In this document: one piece after another, positions 39,301-46,221 of the stretch
How the letters are laid out: the number at the start of each line of letters is the position of its first letter
Numbering within the stretch: position 1 is the first letter of the stretch
NCBI GenBank assembly: GCA_902790375.1
Contig: CADARY010000017.1
Coordinates: forward strand, 1-46,221
DNA length: 46,221 nt
Direction: 5' to 3'
Source: Oscillospiraceae bacterium
GTDB lineage: Bacteria; Bacillota; Clostridia; Oscillospirales; Oscillospiraceae
Position numbers and translations under genes: made by a program
The notes under the pieces: model-generated
Database searches by the model: none
What the model was told of the DNA's origin: nothing
The model's input: only the letters and a program-made list of their open reading frames with translations

Positions 39301-40085
39301 ACGAGACGATCCTGTATACGCAAAAGCTCTCCGTCGGCTATGGGGAAAAAACCGTGGTCTCGGACATTGACCTCAGTGCCGCGGCAGGGCAGCTCCTCTG
39401 CCTCATCGGCCCGAACGGGGCGGGCAAGTCCACGCTCCTCAAGACCCTGATCCGCGCCCTGCCCCCGGTGCGCGGGGAGATCATGCTTGCGGGCAGAGCG
39501 CTCCGGGACTATCGGGAGCGGGAGCTTGCCCGGCTCTGCGCCGCGGTCCTGACCGGAAAGCCCGAGCCGGAGCTCATGCGCTGCGGGGAGGTGGTTGCTG
39601 CCGGGCGCTACCCCTATACGGGCCGCCTCGGCCTGCTCACGGAGAAAGACCGCCGCGTCGTGCGCGAGATGATGGAGAAGGTCGGCATCGCCGCCCTTGC
39701 CGAGCGGGATTTCACCCGCGTCAGCGACGGACAGCGCCAGCGGGTCCTGCTGGCCCGCGCCCTCTGCCAGCAGCCGCGCCTTCTCGTTCTGGATGAGCCC
39801 ACCTCCTTTCTGGACATACGCCACAAGCTGGAGTTTCTCCGGCTTCTGCGCGCGCTCTCAAAGGAGCGGCAGATCGCCGTGGTCATGAGCATGCACGAGC
39901 TGGAGCTTGCCGAGCGCTTTGCCGATACTCTCCTCTGCATCAAGGACGGGCGCGTGGATCGCAGCGGCGCTCCGGCGGAGATTTTCAGCGGCGGGTATAT
40001 CGACAGCCTTTACGGCATGGAGACCGGCAGCTACGAGAGCCTTTTCGGAACGTATCGAAAAAGGAAAAATGCAGGCGTGACTTGA
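39297..40085 (+). CDS. ABC transporter ATP-binding protein (BtuD/FepC family), 262 aa
   Basis: Complete ABC ATPase. Walker A is GPNGAGKST (about 39-47) and the Q-loop region TGKPEPELMRCGEVVAAGRYPYTGRLG is typical of the FecE/BtuD branch. The signature reads VSDGQRQRVLLARAL (SDGQ rather than SGGQ), Walker B is LLVLDEPTSFLD, and the H-loop is MSMHELELAERFAD. It energises the upstream permease. It is the last gene of the B12-controlled operon; the promoter of the next gene begins within its stop codon. Confidence 0.93.
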   Translation: MNETILYTQKLSVGYGEKTVVSDIDLSAAAGQLLCLIGPNGAGKSTLLKTLIRALPPVRGEIMLAGRALRDYRERELARLCAAVLTGKPEPELMRCGEVVAAGRYPYTGRLGLLTEKDRRVVREMMEKVGIAALAERDFTRVSDGQRQRVLLARALCQQPRLLVLDEPTSFLDIRHKLEFLRLLRALSKERQIAVVMSMHELELAERFADTLLCIKDGRVDRSGAPAEIFSGGYIDSLYGMETGSYESLFGTYRKRKNAGVT

Positions 40086-40110
40086 CTTTTGCACGGGGAA
40101 CGGCTACACT
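40082..40110 (+). promoter_or_regulatory. Promoter of the FeS flavin oxidoreductase gene
   Basis: TTGACT (40082-40087), 17-nt spacer, TACACT (40105-40110). The -35 overlaps the stop codon of the ABC ATPase gene, so the next gene can be expressed apart from the cobalamin operon. Confidence 0.75.
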
Positions 40111-40153
40111 GCTGTTATCGTAGTGATATTTATATTTTCAGGAGGGAATCCCC

Positions 40154-42766
40154 GTGGCAGTTAGAGAGAATCTGATCAAGCTTTGCGAAAAAATCAACGG
40201 CGGTCATTACAAAATCACGCCCGACTGTGCCGAATACAAGGTCTTCGAGCAGTGGATCACGGACGAGCAGATCACCGTCATGCTGGCGCTGACCGATATG
40301 AAGCCGGCCTTTGTCCCCATCATCGCGCACAAGGCGGGACTCAGCGTCAAGCGCACCCGTGAGGTCCTGCATGAGATCTTTGACATCGGCCTTGTGGTGC
40401 AGGTCCTGGTGCCCGTGGTGGGTCTGGAGCTCTATCTGCTGCCGCCCTACACCCCCGGCATCTTTGAGTTCCTGCTTATCAACGAGAAGTTCTGCCTCGC
40501 CCATCCCGAGATCGCCTGTGCCTTCCATCAGCACGCCACCACCAGCCAGATCGAGCATGCGCCCAACACGCCCATGGGCGCGGGCATCATGCGCGTCATC
40601 CCCGTCGAAAGCGCCATCCCGGCCGACGCCCAGCAGATCGACAACGAGCGCGTCAGCAAGTACCTGGAGGAAAACGAAGGGCACCTGAGCATCACGCCCT
40701 GCCAGTGCCGCCGTGTGCGCAAGCTCATGGGCGAGGGCAGCGGCGATCTGGACGAGGGCCTGTGCATCTTCATGGGCCATGTGGGCGACATGTTCAACCG
40801 CTCCGGCAAGGGCAAGCCCTGCACCGTGGAGGAGGCCAAGGCCCTCGTCCAAAAGTGCGACGAGCGCGGCTGCGTCCACCAGATCACCACCCTGCACCAG
40901 GGGGAGACCTTTGCCATCTGCAACTGCATGCCCGAGAGCTGCCTGGCCCTCGGCGTGAGCCAGTATTACAACACCCCCGAAACCTCCCGCAGCAACTACG
41001 TGGCCGAGATCGACGAAGCCAAGTGCGTCGCCTGCGGCCAGTGCACCGACCGCTGCGCCAACAATGCCATCCAGATGGGCCAGAAGCTCTGCGCCAGGAC
41101 CCCCATTGTTCACGAGCCGCATGAGCTGCCCGACGACATCGAGTGGACGCCGGAGCACTGGAATCCCGAACACCGAACCAACCGCGAGTATGTGGCGCCC
41201 GAGGGGATCGCGCCCTGCAAAACCGCATGTCCGGCCCACATCGCCGTGCAGGGCTATCTGAAGCTCGCTGCCCAGGGCAGGTATCTGGAGGCGCTGGAGC
41301 TCATCAAGAAGGAAAACCCCCTGCCCGCCGTCTGCGGCCGCGTCTGCAACCGCAAGTGTGAGGATGTGTGCACCCGCGGCGACATTGACCGCGCCGTCGC
41401 CATCGACGAGGTCAAGAAGTTCATTGCCGACCGGGAGCTTGAGCGCGACACCCGCTTTGTCCCGAAAAAGCTCTATGACTTCTCGGACAAGAAGATCGCT
41501 GTCATCGGCGCCGGCCCCGCCGGGCTGAGCTGCGCCTATTTCCTCGCCGCCGACAACTACAGGGTCACCGTTTTCGATAAGAACGAACAGCCCGGCGGCA
41601 TGCTGCGCTACGGCATTCCGAGCTTCCGCCTGGAAAAAACCGTTCTGGACGCCGAGATCGACGTTCTCAAGGAGCTGGGCGTCATCTTCCGCTGCGGCGT
41701 GGAGGTCGGCAGGGACATCACCGTCCAGCAGCTGCGCGACCAGGGCTACAGCGCCATCTATCTCGCTGTCGGCGCGCAGAAGTCCGCGCCCCTCGGCATC
41801 CCGGGCGAAGATCTCAAGGGCGTCTGGGGCGGTATTGACTTTTTGCGTGAGGTCAATTCCGGCGCGCGCCCGGCTGTCGGCAAGAAGGTCGTCGTCATCG
41901 GCGGCGGCAACGTGGCCATGGATGTTGCCCGCACGGCCGTCCGTCTCGGCGCGCAGGTGACGGTGGCCTACCGCCGCAGGGAGAGCGATATGCCCGCCGA
42001 TCCCGCCGAGGTCCAGGAGGCAAAGGAAGAGGGCGTGAAGTTCCTCTTCGAGCATAAGCCCGTGGAGATCGAGGGCAGGAACGACAAGGTCGTCGCCCTT
42101 CACTGCGAGGGGGACAAGGTCGTCCGCTGCGACGCCGTCCTTGCCGCCGTCGGCCAGCGCATCGACCTTGCGGGTCTGGATCTCGGCGAGGTCCGGTGCG
42201 ACGAGAAGGGCCGCGTCCTTGCCGATGAGGTCACCTACCAGACCTCCCAGCCGGATATCTTCGTCGGCGGCGACGCCCATACCGGGCCCAAGTTCGCCAT
42301 CGACGCCATTGCCCAGGGCAAGCAGGCGGCCATCTCCATCCACCGCTATGTCCAGCCGGGCCAGAGCCTGACCATCGGCCGCGACCGCCTCACCTACCGC
42401 GCCTTCGACAAGGACAACGTGGACTTCGACACCGTCAAGCGCGGCTATGACGCGACGGCGCGCCAGATCCCCGGCAAGGACGAGGCTAAGGCCTCCAGCT
42501 TCCGGGATGACCGCAGGACCTTCACCGAGGAGCAGATGAAAAAGGAGACAGCCCGCTGCCTCGGCTGCGGCGCCTCCTTCGTCGATCCCAACAAGTGCCT
42601 CGGCTGCGGTGTGTGCACGACCCGCTGCAAGTTCGACGCCATCCACCTGCGCAAGCGCACCTATGTGGAGAGCGTTGATTACTTCGACCGCCCGCAGGCG
42701 CTGCCCGCCTTCATCGAGGGCCGCCGCAGACGCATCGAAATCCGCAAAATGAACGAAGCGAAATAA
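40154..42766 (+). CDS. Multi-FeS FAD/NAD(P)H oxidoreductase (GltD/NfnB-like fusion), 870 aa
   Basis: The GTG start has a GGAGGG site. Domain order: an N-terminal winged-helix-like region (about 1-120); a Cys region with CQC (183, 185) and CNC...C (256, 258, 263); a single [4Fe-4S] ferredoxin motif C291-x2-C-x2-C-x3-C301; a GltD-type FeS domain with C354, C358, C393, C397, C401, C405; FAD motif IGAGPAGLSC (from 450); NAD(P) motif IGGGNVAMDVA (581-591); and a C-terminal CLGCG...CLGCGVCTTRCKFDAI cluster (801-824). The core resembles glutamate-synthase small subunits and NADPH-dependent sulfide dehydrogenase/NfnB subunits. It likely moves electrons between NAD(P)H and ferredoxin-like carriers; the partner is unknown. 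It is monocistronic, with its own promoter and terminator. Confidence 0.85.
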   Translation: MAVRENLIKLCEKINGGHYKITPDCAEYKVFEQWITDEQITVMLALTDMKPAFVPIIAHKAGLSVKRTREVLHEIFDIGLVVQVLVPVVGLELYLLPPYTPGIFEFLLINEKFCLAHPEIACAFHQHATTSQIEHAPNTPMGAGIMRVIPVESAIPADAQQIDNERVSKYLEENEGHLSITPCQCRRVRKLMGEGSGDLDEGLCIFMGHVGDMFNRSGKGKPCTVEEAKALVQKCDERGCVHQITTLHQGETFAICNCMPESCLALGVSQYYNTPETSRSNYVAEIDEAKCVACGQCTDRCANNAIQMGQKLCARTPIVHEPHELPDDIEWTPEHWNPEHRTNREYVAPEGIAPCKTACPAHIAVQGYLKLAAQGRYLEALELIKKENPLPAVCGRVCNRKCEDVCTRGDIDRAVAIDEVKKFIADRELERDTRFVPKKLYDFSDKKIAVIGAGPAGLSCAYFLAADNYRVTVFDKNEQPGGMLRYGIPSFRLEKTVLDAEIDVLKELGVIFRCGVEVGRDITVQQLRDQGYSAIYLAVGAQKSAPLGIPGEDLKGVWGGIDFLREVNSGARPAVGKKVVVIGGGNVAMDVARTAVRLGAQVTVAYRRRESDMPADPAEVQEAKEEGVKFLFEHKPVEIEGRNDKVVALHCEGDKVVRCDAVLAAVGQRIDLAGLDLGEVRCDEKGRVLADEVTYQTSQPDIFVGGDAHTGPKFAIDAIAQGKQAAISIHRYVQPGQSLTIGRDRLTYRAFDKDNVDFDTVKRGYDATARQIPGKDEAKASSFRDDRRTFTEEQMKKETARCLGCGASFVDPNKCLGCGVCTTRCKFDAIHLRKRTYVESVDYFDRPQALPAFIEGRRRRIEIRKMNEAK

Positions 42767-42776
42767 AGGCAACACC

Positions 42777-42876
42777 GCACAATCCGCCTTCGGCATCTCC
42801 TGGAAAATTTGTGCTCTGATTTCGTCACTTTTTCTTGAGGTACACAAAGTACATCTGCGAAAAAAACGAAAAATCA
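42777..42876. other. Unexplained intergenic segment with nested imperfect inverted repeats
   Basis: GCACAA (42777-42782) is mirrored by TTGTGC (42809-42814). A second imperfect palindrome spans about 42815-42876: CTGATTTCG against CGAAAAATCAG outside, TTTTTC against GAAAAA in the middle, GTAC-ACAAA-GTAC at the tip. It could be a degraded mobile repeat or a structured 3' end; no ORF is credible. Confidence 0.35.
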
Positions 42877-42909
42877 GACCTCCTGCCCGGCCGGGCAGGA
42901 GGTCTTTTT
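42877..42909 (+). terminator. Strong bidirectional terminator
   Basis: Perfect 12-bp stem GACCTCCTGCCC (42877-42888) with GGGCAGGAGGTC (42893-42904), loop GGCC, then TTTTT (42905-42909). On the minus strand the stem is followed by TGATTTTTCG. It separates the convergent oxidoreductase and EAL genes. Confidence 0.92.
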
Positions 42910-42910
42910 C

Positions 42911-42940
42911 AGGATCACAGGATCACAGGATCACAGGATC
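42911..42940. repeat. 8-bp tandem repeat (AGGATCAC, 3.75 copies)
   Basis: Three exact AGGATCAC units and a partial fourth. The TGA stop of the EAL-domain gene (42931-42933, minus strand) falls in the first unit read on that strand. Confidence 0.85.
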
Positions 42941-45081
42941 GCCAGCACGACCAGCACAATGGCCGATGCGCCGGTGACGGGGTTTACCGCAATGCGCCGG
43001 GCGAAGGAGCGGGAGATGCGCCCGTCGTCGTTGCGCTCGCGCACGGGGACCCAATCCTCCGACTTCTGCACCTTCCCGGCCATGCGGACGAGGGCTGGCG
43101 ACTTGAGAAGGATTTCTCCGTCCGTACACTCGATCTCCGCGTCGTCCACGATCTGCCGCAGGTATTCCCCGTAGGAGCGGTTGCAGCGCAGAAGGCGCAG
43201 GAGCTCTCCGTCCTTCTCCAGCACCGCCATGGGTACCGTGTCCGAGAAGGAGTCCATCGCGAGGCTGCCGCTGCTGATCACGGAGGGATCGCTCAGATTC
43301 GTGGTGCCGATGGTGGTATAGTACTCCGCCTGGGCCGGGTCCTCCTGCCGGATGCCGCGCCCGCTCTCATAGCAGGCCAGGATGGTCTCCAGCGCGGCGG
43401 GCTTCCCGAAGAGATAGCCCTGCGCCTTGTCACAGCCGATGAGGTTGAGAAACTCCGCCTGCGCCTGGGTCTCCACCCCCTCCACAAGGGTGTCGAGCCC
43501 GATGGACAGAGCCATCTTCATCAGCTCCACCAGAATCTTCCGGCTTTTCTCCGAATCCGCAAAGCGGCGCATGAAGTGCATGTCGAATTTGATAAGGTCG
43601 AAGTCGATGTTCTGCAGCACGTCCAGCGAGGAATAGCCGCTGCCGAAATCGTCCATCCATACATGGAAGCCCAGCCGGTGGAAGCGCTCGATCTGGGTTT
43701 TCATGTAGGTCGGCTCCCGGCCGATCATGCTCTCGGTGATCTCAATGTTGATCCTGCTGCGGCTGATGCCGGCGCTGTCCACCCGGCGGCGGATCTCCTC
43801 CACCATGTCGCAGGCGTCAAAATCCGCCCGGGAGAGGTTGATGGAAACGGGCACCGCCACCAGTCCCGCCGCCTCCTTCTGCCGCATATGAAGCAGCACC
43901 TGCTCCAGGACATAGAGATCCAGCTTGTAAATCAGCATGCTCTTTTCCAGAATGGGGATGAAGGTGTCGGGCATGAGCATGCCGCGTATCGGATCGAGCC
44001 AGCGGGCCAGCGCCTCCTCGTTGCACAGATGCCCCGTAGAGGTGCGCACGACCGGCTGATAGAAAACTCGGATCCAGCCCTCCTCCAGCGCGCGGTCCAG
44101 GTTTTCCGCCACGTACTGGGCTTCGGCCGCATCGGCGAGCATCTTTTCGTCAAAGCGATGGATCTTGGGCAGCATGGTGCCGCGGCTGACGTTGCAGGCA
44201 AGCTTTGCCCGGTCACAGGCGGTGCCGGAGTCGACGAGCGGCGCCTGCTCCTCCACATAGATCCCCACCCGCAGCGTGCGGGATTTGCCGCCGTTGAGGC
44301 GGGCGCATTCGGCAAAGAGGGCGTTGAGCCTTTTTTCCACGCCTTCCCCCTCGGTATAGACGACAAAGCCGTCCTGCCCCACGTGCCCGCAGTTGTCCGC
44401 GCCGAAATACTGCGCCAGGAGCTTTGCGACGCCGCACAGCAGCTTATCCCCCGCGGCATAGCCGTAGCGGTGGTTATAGTGCCGCATGCCGTTTACATCC
44501 AGAAAGAGCGTGGCCGGCTTCCCGCCCGCCTCCAGGATCCTGCGGCGCCCGATTTCGGACAGCTCGAAGAAATAGCCCATGTTGGGCAGACCCGTCAGAT
44601 AGTTATAGGACGCGCCGCGGATCGCGCTCTGCTCATGCAGGAGCTTGCTGAACAGGGAGCCGAGGCTCCGCTCGATACTGCCGCCCTGATCGGTGTAGCG
44701 CCCCTCGTCCGTGTACCAGATGTAGGCCAGGCGCACGCCCTCCTCCGGCCAGACATGCTGCCCGCGGGAGTGAATGATGCGGTAATAGCCCTTCCCCGGC
44801 AGATGCGTCCGGTAGACCACATCGTAGTCCGCCTCCTCCCGCGCAAAGCGCAGTCCCGCCTCGGCCACGCGGGCAATATCATCCGGGTGGGTGTCGCGGT
44901 AGGTGTCATACTCCATGACCCTGTACGCCTCCGCACGGTCATCAAAGCCGAACAGCTCACAGAAGCCGGCGCTCAGCACCACCGGTGTGATCCGGTTGTT
45001 GAGAAACTGAAATACCGCAAAGGGCAGGCAGGACTCCTCCATGCTCTTCAAAATCTGCTTGTCGAACTGGTGCTTTTTCAC
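42931..45081 (-). CDS. PAS - degenerate GGDEF - EAL protein (c-di-GMP phosphodiesterase-like), 716 aa
   Basis: Residues about 15-130 are a PAS-like sensor (THPDDIARV). A diguanylate-cyclase-like domain (about 155-320) has GQDGF (235-239) in place of GGDEF and is probably inactive as a cyclase but could bind GTP. An EAL domain (about 335-585) retains catalytic motifs: NEEALARW (EAL 356-358), NIEITES, DDFGSGYSSLD (from 477) and LVEGVET (532-537). The C-terminal ~125 residues look like a further PAS-type region (VPMAVLEKDGELLRLLRCNRSYGEYL). No transmembrane helix is obvious except a weak hydrophobic tail (ASAIVLVVLAIL). It probably hydrolyses cyclic di-GMP. GTG start with an AAGGAAG site, 78 bp downstream of the PfkB-like kinase on the same strand. 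Confidence 0.88.
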   Translation of the reverse strand: MKKHQFDKQILKSMEESCLPFAVFQFLNNRITPVVLSAGFCELFGFDDRAEAYRVMEYDTYRDTHPDDIARVAEAGLRFAREEADYDVVYRTHLPGKGYYRIIHSRGQHVWPEEGVRLAYIWYTDEGRYTDQGGSIERSLGSLFSKLLHEQSAIRGASYNYLTGLPNMGYFFELSEIGRRRILEAGGKPATLFLDVNGMRHYNHRYGYAAGDKLLCGVAKLLAQYFGADNCGHVGQDGFVVYTEGEGVEKRLNALFAECARLNGGKSRTLRVGIYVEEQAPLVDSGTACDRAKLACNVSRGTMLPKIHRFDEKMLADAAEAQYVAENLDRALEEGWIRVFYQPVVRTSTGHLCNEEALARWLDPIRGMLMPDTFIPILEKSMLIYKLDLYVLEQVLLHMRQKEAAGLVAVPVSINLSRADFDACDMVEEIRRRVDSAGISRSRINIEITESMIGREPTYMKTQIERFHRLGFHVWMDDFGSGYSSLDVLQNIDFDLIKFDMHFMRRFADSEKSRKILVELMKMALSIGLDTLVEGVETQAQAEFLNLIGCDKAQGYLFGKPAALETILACYESGRGIRQEDPAQAEYYTTIGTTNLSDPSVISSGSLAMDSFSDTVPMAVLEKDGELLRLLRCNRSYGEYLRQIVDDAEIECTDGEILLKSPALVRMAGKVQKSEDWVPVRERNDDGRISRSFARRIAVNPVTGASAIVLVVLAIL

Positions 45082-45159
45082 AAGGGTCTTCCTTTCTGTG
45101 CCGATGACAAGAATGTCCTTTTGCTGTTGATCGCCGAGCCTGCGGACAAAACAGGAGCG

Positions 45160-46095
45160 TCAATCCTCCTCCACATCAATGTCCAGGCCCAGCTCCCGCG
45201 GACGAAAGCGGGGGCAGACGTTTTCCGATACCTTGATGACAGACGCGGCAAGGCGCGTGCCGATTTCCACGGCCTGCCGCATGCTCTTGTGATAGCTCAG
45301 GCCGATGGCGACCCCGGCACAGAAGGCGTCCCCGGCGCCGGTGGTGTCGCGCACCTTCACATGCTCGGCCGGGTAGTACCCCACCTCGCCGCTGATATTG
45401 GCGTAGACGGAGCCGCGGCTGCCCATGGTGACGACGATGGACGGGATGTTGGCGCTCCTGAGCCGCTCGGGCAGATCCGCACACAGCTCTTCAGGCGTTG
45501 CCTTGGAATAGTCCGTCACGAAGAGGATGCCGGCCTCGGCCTGGTTGCAGACGAAGCAGTCCATGCGCTGCAGGAAATCCCGCCGCTCGGAGGCGATGCC
45601 CATGTTGGCCACCACGCCGTAGACAGGCTTGCCGTGCTTCTCCGCCAGATCCAGCACACGCTTGACAATGTCCTTGCCGATATCCGCCTCAATGACCACA
45701 CTGTCGGCGTCGCGGAAGATCTCGTCCCCTTTTTCATCGAGAATGCCGCAGATGGGCCAGAGATCCGGCCGCCGGGAGATGGAGCCGGCGAGGTCGCCGG
45801 AGGCGTCGAACACCGCCAGCCACATACCCATGCCGTTTGGGGCGACGCGGATATAGTCGGTGTTGACCTTGTGCTTTCTGAGCTTGCGGATGACCTCCTC
45901 GCCCTGGGCGCTCCCGTCCACCAGACTCACGAAGGTGGGGCGCAGCTCCACATTGGCGATATCCTCCGCCACATTGCGGCCCACGCCGCCGTGGACAAAC
46001 TCAATGGACCCGGCGTTGCGCCCGGTCGGCAGATACAGGTCGTCCGGAAAGCCCTTGACATCCACGAAGACGGCACCCACGACTACGATCGCCAT
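45160..46095 (-). CDS. PfkB/ribokinase-family sugar or nucleoside kinase, 311 aa
   Basis: N-terminal MAIVVVGAVFVDVKGFP and the substrate-side GGVGRNVAEDIANV (family GGxxxN motif), then MGMWLAVFDASGDL. VVTMGSRGSVYA precedes the ATP-site signature VRDTTGAGDAFCAGVAIGL with catalytic D256. This is a ribokinase-fold kinase; pseudouridine, ribose, fructose or adenosine kinases share these marks and the substrate cannot be chosen from sequence. ATG 46095 is used because GGGAGGAG lies just upstream (plus-strand 46101-46108). The open frame up to 46182 has no ribosome site and runs into a repeat. It is probably co-transcribed with the EAL gene. Confidence 0.87.
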   Translation of the reverse strand: MAIVVVGAVFVDVKGFPDDLYLPTGRNAGSIEFVHGGVGRNVAEDIANVELRPTFVSLVDGSAQGEEVIRKLRKHKVNTDYIRVAPNGMGMWLAVFDASGDLAGSISRRPDLWPICGILDEKGDEIFRDADSVVIEADIGKDIVKRVLDLAEKHGKPVYGVVANMGIASERRDFLQRMDCFVCNQAEAGILFVTDYSKATPEELCADLPERLRSANIPSIVVTMGSRGSVYANISGEVGYYPAEHVKVRDTTGAGDAFCAGVAIGLSYHKSMRQAVEIGTRLAASVIKVSENVCPRFRPRELGLDIDVEED

Positions 46096-46165
46096 AGCAT
46101 CTCCTCCCGCATACGAAAATTTTTTTAATAGGTATCGGCATTTATCAGCAAAGTTCCCTGTATGA

Positions 46166-46221
46166 CCGTAGGGGCGATTCACGAATCGCCCGGCGGCAAA
46201 GGCCGCATCCGACGAATGCGC
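46166..46221. repeat. Dispersed palindromic repeat, copy 3 (runs off the window)
   Basis: CCGTAGGGGCGATTC-AC-GAATCGCCC: the left edge is identical to the 14.3-kb copy (CCGTAGGGGC), with a different inner palindrome. It continues with CGGCGGCAAAGGCCGCATCC to the window end. Confidence 0.6.

Noticed and set aside
40130-42847. 905-codon minus-strand open frame opposite the FeS oxidoreductase
   Set aside because: Shadow of a gene with clear cofactor motifs; no ribosome site and low-complexity composition.
42911-42940. 8-bp tandem repeat as a phase-variation switch
   Set aside because: The stop codon of the EAL gene is already complete in the first unit, so copy-number change would not alter the protein.
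42931-45081. Active diguanylate cyclase
   Set aside because: The active-site motif is GQDGF, missing the acidic residue pattern of GGDEF.
42835-46128. Very long plus-strand open frame (1097 codons)
   Set aside because: Lies antisense to two well-supported genes (EAL protein and PfkB-like kinase); the translation is Ala/Val/His/Gly/Asp-rich without recognisable domains, as expected for the opposite strand of GC-rich genes.
1-46221. CRISPR array, prophage, transposon genes, tRNA or rRNA
   Set aside because: No regularly spaced repeats, integrase/transposase motifs, or recognisable tRNA/rRNA sequence were seen by eye on either strand.

Overview
The window looks like chromosomal DNA of a GC-rich anaerobic Firmicute, probably Oscillospiraceae-like Clostridia. 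This is inferred from four things: strong GC bias with sigma-A type promoters and AGGAGG-type ribosome sites, a class III (Firmicutes) fructose-bisphosphatase, oxygen-sensitive 2-hydroxyacyl-CoA dehydratase genes, and an anaerobic (cbi-type) cobalamin pathway. No rRNA, tRNA, CRISPR array, transposase or phage gene was seen.

Layout. 1-4.0 kb (minus): a 2-hydroxyacyl-CoA dehydratase-like operon made of a CooC-like metal-chaperone ATPase, two HgdA/B-family subunits and the first 31 residues of the HgdC-type activator. 4.1-11.0 kb: surface or exported proteins (an LRR protein with Ca-loop-like segments, a lipoprotein, a duplicated beta-helix protein) around an ABC-F ATPase. 11.0-17.0 kb: housekeeping genes, namely a pseudouridine synthase diverging from DUF177-rpmF, then a DUF512 radical-SAM protein, der, a PlsY-like protein with eroded motifs, and mntP. 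17.0-20.5 kb (minus): fbp and a GT4 glycosyltransferase.

20.6-40.1 kb (plus): a cobalamin riboswitch and terminator precede about 22 tightly packed, mostly overlapping genes. The order is cbiF, cbiET, cbiA, cobT, cobU, cobS, a short cobU paralogue, cobC, cbiB, cobD, cbiP, cbiC, a Cys-rich small protein, cbiD, cbiG, cbiH, cbiJ, an exported cbiK, an exported two-domain beta protein, and a BtuFCD/FecBCD-like ABC importer. This covers nearly all corrin ring modification, aminopropanol attachment and nucleotide-loop assembly. cbiL, a corrinoid adenosyltransferase and a cytosolic cobalt chelatase are not in the window. The last five genes look like an extracytoplasmic tetrapyrrole or metal acquisition module placed under B12 control, and I regard this as the most interesting part.

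40.1-46.2 kb: a monocistronic multi-FeS flavin NAD(P)H oxidoreductase, a strong bidirectional terminator, then (minus) a PfkB-family kinase followed by a PAS/degenerate-GGDEF/EAL c-di-GMP phosphodiesterase-like protein. Short palindromic elements bounded by CCG(T/C)AGGGG recur at 4.1, 14.3 and 46.2 kb. They look like a dispersed intergenic repeat family that also supplies a terminator and a stop codon.
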